DNA from: Anodontia alba | Lineage: Eukaryota > Mollusca > Bivalvia > Lucinida > Lucinidae | Direction: 5' to 3' | Assembly: GCA_964016985.1 (NCBI GenBank) | Contig: OZ024828.1 | Span: 30,581,129-30,645,128, forward strand | Length of the DNA: 64,000 nucleotides | Shown: positions 56,939 to 64,000 of the stretch, piece by piece | Position numbering within the stretch: the first letter of the stretch is position 1 | Layout of the letters: every line of letters starts with the position of its first letter | Program-made: the position numbers and the translations under genes | Notes under the pieces: model-generated | The model's database searches: none | Told to the model about the DNA's origin: nothing | The model's input: only the letters and a program-made list of their open reading frames with translations

Positions 56939-58960
56939 GGTATAAAACAGGTTTTCTTATGGACAGGCTCTGTTTATTTTTATTGCCCCCAGGGGTCGGC
57001 AAAAGGGGCACATGCTCCCCCCACACCCCGCCCCCACTCCCGGCATTGCAGAATAATGAATGATTTTTTTTTTTTTTTTTTGGCGTTCGGTGGTTGTGTG
57101 TGTGGGGGGGGGGGCATGGAATTTGTCATCCCCCTTACCCCTACCCCATCCAATCCATATATATTTGTGTGGGTGTGGTGGCTGAAGGGACAGGAGGTTA
57201 TCTCCAGGATTCTGCATGGCTAGCACTGGTAATCAAACCAGCCGGAATTATTTTTGCAGCTTAGAAATTACCTGCATATAAGGCGGAAGGCAGTCAACAC
57301 TATTTAGCTTATTTTTGAGCCAGTCAATTTACAAAACCGCTCTTCCTTGGCAGGCTTATACATAAGTAGTTAACCAGTATAGCACACATCCTTTTGCCAG
57401 AAACTGACAACTGCCCTTCTTGAATTAAGTGGGAGGGAGAGCATGGTCCCACAAAAGAATGTTGCCACAGCAGTTTTCGAACCCGCGACTTCCTGAAATT
57501 GTCAGAAAAAAAAGTCAGCCTGCAAGATTAATGAAAATGACTTGAAAATAGCATGGAAATGCACTCTCAGGCAATCCAGTTTTAAAAATTTCCCGGGGAG
57601 GCCCCCGGACCCCGTTATAAGAGGAGAAACCCCTCTCATACTCTCCCCCTCTCGCGGCTTACGCCGCTCGATACATGCCTTCGGCAGTCAATGCCCCCCC
57701 ACCCACCCCGTCTTCAGACCTTCTGGGTCCAGCCCTGACAGTCTAAAGTATAAGCATACAAAAATGATAAACAAACTTTGTGTTTAAGACTCATGGTGGT
57801 GGGGGAATATCTACTGGTGACTTTGATATAGATTTGTATGCTAAAATCTGAAAACCCACTCCATTCATATACTTGGACTTTGAAAAAAAAAAAACTATTC
57901 ATATACTTAAAAAGTTCAAAACATAAATATTTTGTCTTGTACATCTATACTCGGACCTAATAATGTATATTGGGTCCAAGGACTATACAAGATACCTGTG
58001 CATATATTGTATATAAAGTCAGTGAAGTGGAACCAACAGGTATATATGTGATACGCTAAATGACTCCAGTTAAGTAATTATATGTATTTTTATGCTTTAA
58101 TTACGCGTACTGTGACACAAATAACCTAGGATCTTAATTATCAATATTGTCTTGTAGATCTTATGAGATTCCAAAACTTATTAATTTGTGTAAAAATGGC
58201 AACGCTATACTGACGTTTACCTCGATAACAAACTCACCTGCAGCACCTGATTACAAACCGGAGCACTGAACATAAATGATAGGGTGTAAAAAAAAATTGA
58301 TGCGTTTCCACTAACATGCTGAAAAAATTGGTCAGTAGGTAGGAGAAACTTGCTTTTTTTTTTTCTTTTTCTATTTTTTTCTCTAGAACAGAACAGGGTC
58401 AGATTTGTAATTTTATGAAAATGCAGGTATTTTGTTAAGGGTCGGTGCTTTACTTTTTCATTTTGCATTTTTACTAATAGAGAATAGTGGAGTCGGGTGT
58501 TTGAAACAGGGTCGGACGGGTTAGTGGAAATACAGCTATTTTTTTACGCCTAATAAGAACTGTTAAAGGGTAATTTAAAGGTTTGGAGCGAATTATACGT
58601 TTCTGTGGAAAACGTAAATTTTTAAATCATTTAAGTCCCAAACATAGCTGCATATCTTCTATGCATGGACGTTTACTTGCATGAAAACAAAAATCGAAAT
58701 CTTGATCATTTTTTTCTTTTTTCTTTTTGCTAAAAATGTTACACTCCCTCCTAAATAAATCGAATACGGCTTCAATAAAACAAACATTTAAAATATGGTT
58801 ACTTCCGTTTCTTAATAGAACCATGTTTCTTTAAAATATCAGATATAATGGGATGGGAAAATCATGGAAGCTGGGAAAACCCGCTAAAGATAAGTAGATT
58901 GCCTATGTTACCGTCAAAGGTCGTTTACGTCTTCTGTATACAACGCCAGCCAAAAAGCGC
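56939..58960. other. Non-coding stretch within the fucosyltransferase intron
   Basis: No exon seen. The stretch 56985-57140 has C-rich and G-rich words (GGGGTCGGCAAAAGGGGCAC, also in part at 56224-56250), with a T run at 57064-57080. CAGTTTTCGAACCCGCGACTTCC near 57470 resembles the reverse of a tRNA B box and may mark a SINE. A second GC-rich stretch is at 57590-57730. Confidence 0.4.
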
Positions 58961-59239
58961 CATTACGAAAACACGCCTATGCAAATATGTAGAAAATTTC
59001 ATCTCCAAAAACTGAAATTTTTCAGATAAAAACCTCTGGTATTTTTCATATTTCTGCTCAAAACATAGATTGTAGGTACTCGTTAGAACCGCCTCGGCAG
59101 GGCGGTTCTAACGAGTATCCACAATCTATGTTTTTGAGCAGAAATAAGAAAAATAATGTATACCCCTGTAAACCCCAGTTTTACTATATAAAAGTGGGGT
59201 TTAAGGGGGTCACAATTATATAGGCATGTTTTTGTGATG
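58961..59239 (+). mobile_element. Element A, copy 16
   Basis: Full length. The core tip reads CCTCGGCAGGGCGG; the arms are otherwise matched. It is followed 34 bp later by another copy in the same direction. Confidence 0.9.
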
Positions 59240-59273
59240 TTTTTTGAAATATGTCGACAACAGAGTAGTTGAT

Positions 59274-59544
59274 CATAACGAAAACACGCCTATTCAAATA
59301 CATTGAAAATTTTACAACCATAAAAGGAAATTTTTCTGATGAAAAATTCTGGTATTTTTCATATATCTGCTCAAAACAAAGATTGTGGGTACTCGCAAGT
59401 ACTGCCTCAGCGAGGCAGCTCTAATAAGTACTCACAATCTATGTTTTAGCAAAACAAGAAAAATAATGTATACCCCTGTAAACCCCAGTTTTACTAAGCT
59501 GGGGTTTAACGGGGTCAAAATTATATGGGCGTGTTTTCGTGATG
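59274..59544 (+). mobile_element. Element A, copy 17
   Basis: Ends CATAACGAAAACACGCC and GTTTTCGTGATG. The core has drifted (CTCGCAAGTACTGCCTCAGC / GCAGCTCTAATAAGTACTC). The loop of the right-half stem has lost TATATAAAAG. Confidence 0.85.
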
Positions 59545-59646
59545 TGTTGCGCAATTTTGGACAAAGGGGACAACTTTTGTCACTGGGCGTAGTTTTCATT
59601 GGGAAACAAACGTACTGTTGAGTGTGGACTGTAGGCTGATGTACCG

Positions 59647-59925
59647 TACATCAGGGCTGTTGAAATATCATGCACGACTTGTCCACTTTGTCTTATCTCC
59701 CTGAGGACAAGTAAGAAATTTCAATTTACATATTCTAGGACAAGAATTTCATAGCTCTAGCTAAAAAGAGTATCTGGATTATGAGATATATATTTTTCTT
59801 ATTCATCGAAGAAAACATATGTTGTGGGTACTCATTAGAAGCGCCTCGGCGAGGCGCTTCTAATGAGTACGCACAATATAACTTTTCTTCGATAGATAAG
59901 AAAAATATCAATTTTCAGGCAAGTT
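59647..59925. mobile_element. CAGGGCTGTTGAAAT-type element with shared core, G:C form
   Basis: The left end CAGGGCTGTTGAAATATCAT is of hAT style. GACAAGTAAGAAATTTCAAT follows. The core at 59812-59890 (CTCATTAGAAGCGCCTCGGC / CGAGGCGCTTCTAATGAG) is perfect with G:C at the variable position, bordered by TTATTCATCGAAGAAAACAT and its mirror. No inverted right end was found before the anchor exon. Confidence 0.6.
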
Positions 59926-60036
59926 AATCTTAGTTGAACAAGCGGATTGTGACCGCTGATGTGTCCATGGACAAGTTATAAAATCTGATAATTCCACAAC
60001 GCTCTGTAATATCATCTCGCATTTTGGCTAACTTAC

Positions 60037-60205
60037 TTGTATTGGTCACAGAAACATTGGCATGTGAACCAGAAAACATGGACAACGGTATACCAGTAAC
60101 TCGTAATAGACCAGTCGAACTGATGTTGACAACAACAAATAAGGACGTGACGAATGAAATCAGAATCGCAATAGAAATATACTTCCTGCTAAGTTCCCAA
60201 GACAT
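60037..60205 (-). CDS. Alpha-1,3-fucosyltransferase (GT10), membrane-anchor exon
   Basis: Residues 1-56 plus one base. The ATG stands four bases after an acceptor-like GCCTTTTTTTCAG, so an untranslated exon is expected upstream (higher coordinates). It encodes a short cytoplasmic head (MSWELSRK), a membrane helix ([18 protein letters not shown]) and a stem with an N-glycosylation site (NVSVTNT): the type II anchor of a Golgi glycosyltransferase. It ends ACAA|GTAAGT, a strong donor. The leftover A plus GT of the catalytic exon make a Ser codon, so the frame is kept across 8.9 kb. The join is inferred from phase, order and the otherwise missing anchor of the catalytic exon. Confidence 0.75.
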
Positions 60206-60291
60206 CGATCTGAAAAAAAGGCATACGTTAACACACTTATGTGAAATGTTTACGTGTAAGCTCAAGGAAAGCGCTTACATGTGTATTAACA

Positions 60292-60499
<208 letters not shown>

Positions 60500-60550
60500 A
60501 GCAAGAATATTTGAAGAAAGTCTCAAATGTCAAACTGCACCTTAAATTAT

Positions 60551-61793
60551 TGTCCCCCGCCTTTTCGAAGAAAAACGGAGCGACACTGTTTTTGGCATTC
60601 CGTGGTGCGTGGTGCGTGGCGCGTGGCGCGTGGCGCGTGGCGCGTGGCGCGTGGTGCGTGGTGCGTGGCGCGTGGTGCATGGTGCGTGGTTCCGAATTTT
60701 TAGTAGGTACCTTGTCCCCTTAACTCCTCCCACAGTTTTTGTCCGATCCTTTTGAAACTTTACAGGTGTCTTAAGGATGGTCTGAAGATATGCATGTGTT
60801 TTTTTTTCAGAATCCTGAAATTATTTTTTATTACTTTTTTCATATTTAGAACTTAGACATTTTTTTATGTGGGCTTTTAGGATGGCCTGAAGATATGCAT
60901 GTTGATTTTTCAGAATCCTGAAATAATTTTTTATTACTTTTTCCGCATTTTTAACTTAGACATTGTTTTAGTTCTAATATTACAGAAGTGTATAGGAAGC
61001 AGGTACCTTGTCCCCTTAACTCCTCCCACAGTTTTAGACCGATCCTTTTGAAACTTTACGTGGGCTTTTATGATGGCCTGAAGATATGCATGTGATTTTT
61101 TCGGAATCCTAAAATAATATGTATTTACTTTTCCGCATTTTAACATAGACATTTTTTAGTTCTAATACTACAGGTCTGAAGCGTATAGGGAGTAGGTACC
61201 GTGTCCCCGTAACTCCTACCACAGTTTTAAGAAACTTTACAGGTGCTTTAAGGACGGTCTGAAGATATGCATGTGTTTTTTTCAGATTCCTAAATTTATT
61301 TTTTATTACTTTTTACACATTTTGAACTTAGACATTTTTTGAGTTCTAATATTGCAGAATTCTATAGGGAGCAGGTACCTTGTCCCCTTAATTCCTCCCA
61401 CAGTTTTTGGCCGACCTTTTTGAAACTTTACATGCGCTTTTAGAATGGCCTGAAGATATGCATGTGGATTTTTCAGAATCCTGAAATAATATTTTATTAC
61501 TTTTTCCGCATTTTTAACTTAAGACATTTTTTTAGTTCTAATATTACAGAATTGTATAGGGAGTAGGTACCTTGTCCCCTTAACTCCTCCCAGAGTTTTT
61601 AGCCGATCCTTTTGAAACTTTACATGGGTTTTTAGGATGGCCTGAAAATGTGCATGTGGTTTTTTCAGAATCCTGAAATTATTTTTTATCACTGGTTTCC
61701 TGCTTCAATACTTAGGTAAGTGATGCAGGACCAATGGTCCTCTGGTTAACTTACCCATTTTTAACACCTCAAATAAAAATAAGGCGGGGGACA
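60551..61793. mobile_element. TIR-bounded element holding a tandem array
   Basis: Perfect 13 bp inverted ends (TGTCCCCCGCCTT at 60551-60563 and its complement at 61781-61793). Inside are units of ~180-200 bp with AGGTACCTTGTCCCCTTAAC, GATCCTTTTGAAACTTTACA, TGGCCTGAAGATATGCATGT, CAGAATCCTGAAATAATTTT and TTAGTTCTAATATTACAGAA. Units start near 60704, 61001, 61193, 61373 and 61564; the first is lengthened by an extra half unit. No transposase. A related stretch is at 62780-63150. Confidence 0.75.
60600..60690 (+). repeat. GTGGCGC/GTGGTGC heptamer array
   Basis: About 12 units of GTGGYGC. It lies inside the left end of the TIR-bounded element. Frames rich in Ala/His/Arg or Trp/Arg here are artefacts. 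Confidence 0.95.
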
Positions 61794-61880
61794 TAAATTC
61801 CCCATGGAATTTGCTTGTTTCTTTTAATTTAACATGCTGACATTTGTATTTAATAATGCAGTCTAAATATATCAAAGTGT

Positions 61881-61919
<39 letters not shown>

Positions 61920-61960
61920 TTTATTTTTTATCATTTATTTATTTATTTATTTATTTATTG
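61881..61960 (+). repeat. Poly-T then (TTTA)n
   Basis: About 37 T followed by TTTA units. Confidence 0.9.
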
Positions 61961-62160
61961 TTGTTAATATTTTTATGTAGGTATACATAAAGCTAATGTG
62001 ACTATGATTTTGTTTCATGCTTATTACATATTTGTTCAATCTCAATTCTGTTAACTCTTTTTACCCCTAGTTTTTGACATGGACTTTTCCATCTCTGAAT
62101 TGTTGGGACACATTCATTGTTGCAAATAGGGTTTTCAGTCAAAACACAGGAATATAATGG

Positions 62161-62226
62161 AAAACAGTGTAGATCTTGATGAAATGGCACGTTACGAGCC
62201 GTTTCATCTGGATCTGTACTGCTTGC
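62161..62226. repeat. Short hairpin, family D, GAAATGGCAC stem
   Basis: AAAACAGTGTAGATCTTGAT, GAAATGGCACGTTACGAGCC, GTTTCATCTGGATCTGTACT. Another alternative inner stem (GATGAAA/TTTCATC). Confidence 0.8.
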
Positions 62227-62276
62227 AACAGTATCTCAATTGGTCTGTAGGGATGTAAGTGTTAACAAAATTATCC

Positions 62277-62522
62277 AGGACCCAGTTGTTCAAAGCATCG
62301 TTAGCTTAACGAGCTCGTTAGTGGTCAAACTGTTACCTGTTCTAGTAATTACAATATCTAATTCGCAGGTATTTTTGCTGAAAAAATGTGAGTAGCTTTT
62401 GCAACTGCAAAAGCTACTCACATTTTTTCAGCAAAAATATTAGCATATCTGCCATATTTAATGATCAAAGTTTTAACGATACGTTAACTAACGACATCGT
62501 TAGTTTTGAACAGCTGGGCCCA
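62277..62522. mobile_element. Family C hairpin MITE, copy 3
   Basis: Ends AGGACCCAGTTGTTCAAAGC and GTTTTGAACAGCTGGGCCCA. Central hairpin TGTGAGTAGCTTTTGCAACT/GCAAAAGCTACTCACA. Copies 1 and 3 run in opposite order inside. Confidence 0.85.
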
Positions 62523-62523
62523 G

Positions 62524-62660
62524 ATGATTATTTTTTTTATTATTTTTCCACAAAACATATGATGTGGCTTGTCATAAGAAAAAGCCTCGGCGAGACGCGT
62601 GCCTTTAATGAGTACATGTAAGTACATGTACCACCCCAGCACATGTGTGTGGGTAAATAA
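62524..62660. repeat. Shared hairpin core, decayed
   Basis: AACATATGATGTGGCTTGTC, AAAAAGCCTCGGCGAGACGC and CCTTTAATGAGTACATG, ending ATAAGAAACTGATAATAC. The plan is recognisable but both arms are damaged. Confidence 0.5.
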
Positions 62661-62779
62661 GAAACTGATAATACTTTCTGTCGAAAACAAATCGCCAGTC
62701 TATGGCACTGAGCAATTCTAACCTATTGGTAATAAAAGGATAAGTAGTTAGGGACACTCTGGCATAGGGAGGATTTTTT

Positions 62780-63150
62780 TGTCGCCCACCTTTTCGAAAG
62801 AGAATAGCAAAGGGACACAATATTCGGCAATCCGTAATTCGGTAATTCTCAACCCGCCCTACTCTGACAGTGCATATGTCCACCTTGTGGACGCATCTCC
62901 CACATTTACGGACGCTTCTTTTTGTAACTTTGCAGGTGTTTTGTCATAGTCTGAAAATATGCATGTGTTTTTTTGTAATCCTGAAGTTATTGTTTGTTAC
63001 TTACGATATAGCTAAAAATTCTTAACAGATAAGAAATAAAATCCTCTGCAAAATAACTTTAAACAGCACGTCAAGTTGTCTAATTGAGTTGCAATTTATA
63101 TACTTACAAAATTCGGGGACACAAAATTCCCTGTGGAATTTTCTTTTTGT
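62780..63150 (+). repeat. Relative of the TIR-bounded element, decayed
   Basis: TGTCGCCCACCTTTTCGAAA at the left, CTGAAAATATGCATGTGTTT and TTGTAATCCTGAAGTTATTG within, TTCGGGGACACAAAATTCCC at the right; one unit only. Confidence 0.55.
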
Positions 63151-64000
63151 CCTTAAAACGACCATCTGTGATTAAACATTTCCCCGACTAACAAGATTTC
63201 TTTCATATTTTTTTCTACTTTGCTTAACTTCAGTACTCTCCTGGTATATTTAGCAGACGACAAATTGGTGGCATTTTTTCTTTTGGCCTTAAAAGGACCT
63301 CTGACGGTAGCAACGTCAGTTTGGCTACAAAATGATGGAAAATAAAGTTTCAGTTAACTACATAATTTTTTTTGCAGTGGACTTCTAATGAACTATCATT
63401 ACTGTCATGAAAACAATTTGTCTAAACGAAAGAGATTCCAAAACTTATTAAACTGGGAAAAATGGTTAAAACTCACAGATATTTATAAAACACAAACGTA
63501 CCTGAAGTAAATGGCATCACTGAACAACAAATGCTAGCACTACCAAAGGACATGTTGATTGTTTGGTGGAAATGTTTATTTTTTCTGTGAAAATTTTAAA
63601 TTCATGCCATCAGTTTTGGTCAAATAATTGGCAAGTTATCCAAATATAACTTTGTATTTTCTGAAAATATGCATCAACATTCACTTACAAAGCAAATTCT
63701 TTGGATGAATTTTATTTAAAAAATAATGTTATCCCTGCCTCCTAAATAGATAAAAGACGGCTTCCGTAAGACAAATGTTTACAATATGGCTACTTCTGCT
63801 TCTTCATAGTACGTGTATCTTCTTAAAACAACAATGCACTAAATATAATGTCATGAATAATTCTTGAAGCTGAAATAATCCGCTAAAATATAGCCAGATT
63901 CTCTATGTTACTGTCAGCGGTCCTTCAAACCAAGCCGATTTTCTACCAATTAACCCTTGTCCTGCTGAGCCCGGATATACTCTGCTTTTGCAAACAGTGT
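63151..64000. other. Non-coding stretch to the window end
   Basis: A family K trace (TTTAGCAGACGACAAATTGG, 63250) is followed by unrecognised AT-rich sequence. The stretch 63420-63910 (TTCCAAAACTTATTAAACTG, AATGTTTACAATATGGCTAC) is a diverged copy of 58150-58920 (TTCCAAAACTTATTAATTTG, CATTTAAAATATGGTTACTT). The window ends inside the left end of another family D hairpin (CAAACAGTGT). Confidence 0.5.

Overview
The window looks like nuclear DNA of a bivalve mollusc, probably a heterodont clam or mussel relative. That placement rests on my recognition of repeat style and of a mollusc-type receptor ectodomain, not on a database search. It is AT-rich, has long microsatellites, consists mostly of non-coding DNA, and has genes split by introns with GT/AG borders. 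Nothing bacterial or phage-like is visible.

Two spliced protein-coding genes can be read. (1) On the + strand, three exons (26805-27724, 29216-29399, 30084-30929) join in frame into about 649 residues. The product is a signal-peptide-bearing, cysteine-rich, N-glycosylated ectodomain with a somatomedin-B-like knot, as found at the front of mollusc methuselah/adhesion-like seven-helix receptors. It stops at the first hydrophobic stretch, and no seven-helix exon is visible in the window. (2) On the - strand, a family GT10 alpha-1,3-fucosyltransferase of about 426 residues has a type II membrane-anchor exon at 60205-60037 joined, across an intron of about 8.9 kb, to a catalytic exon at 51171-50060. 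A further candidate exon (7679-7414, -) may belong to a large repetitive extracellular protein. A reverse-transcriptase relic of a Jockey/CR1-like LINE lies at 35870-37169, with a second LINE fragment at 35591-35731.

Almost everything else is repeat. Seventeen copies or fragments of one ~280 bp palindrome-centred element (called A here) are scattered over the window. Other families are a pogo/Tigger-like hairpin MITE with TA target duplications (five copies), a GGGCCCAGTTGTTCAAAG hairpin MITE (three), short ~65 bp hairpins with CAAACAGTGTAGA ends (family D, about fifteen), CCCAGC-ended hairpins, AATCGATTA-type hAT-like elements, and CTGCTGAA-ended foldbacks (family K). Several long degenerate tandem arrays begin with a small hairpin and a GTCCGTTCGTCC stretch. 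A double foldback array spans 52.5-54.7 kb, and a 1.24 kb element with perfect 13 bp inverted ends encloses a tandem array at 60.55-61.79 kb.

The most unusual signal is that the same ~60-75 bp hairpin core (GTACTCRTTAGAANCGCCTCG and its mirror) sits at the centre of several element families whose ends are unrelated. The arm position N changes together with its partner on the other arm (C:G in A, T:A in the pogo-like family, G:C in others). A natural filled/empty comparison inside a tandem array shows that element A went in without any target-site duplication. The two facts together suggest a mobile or structurally maintained hairpin module shared among MITE families.
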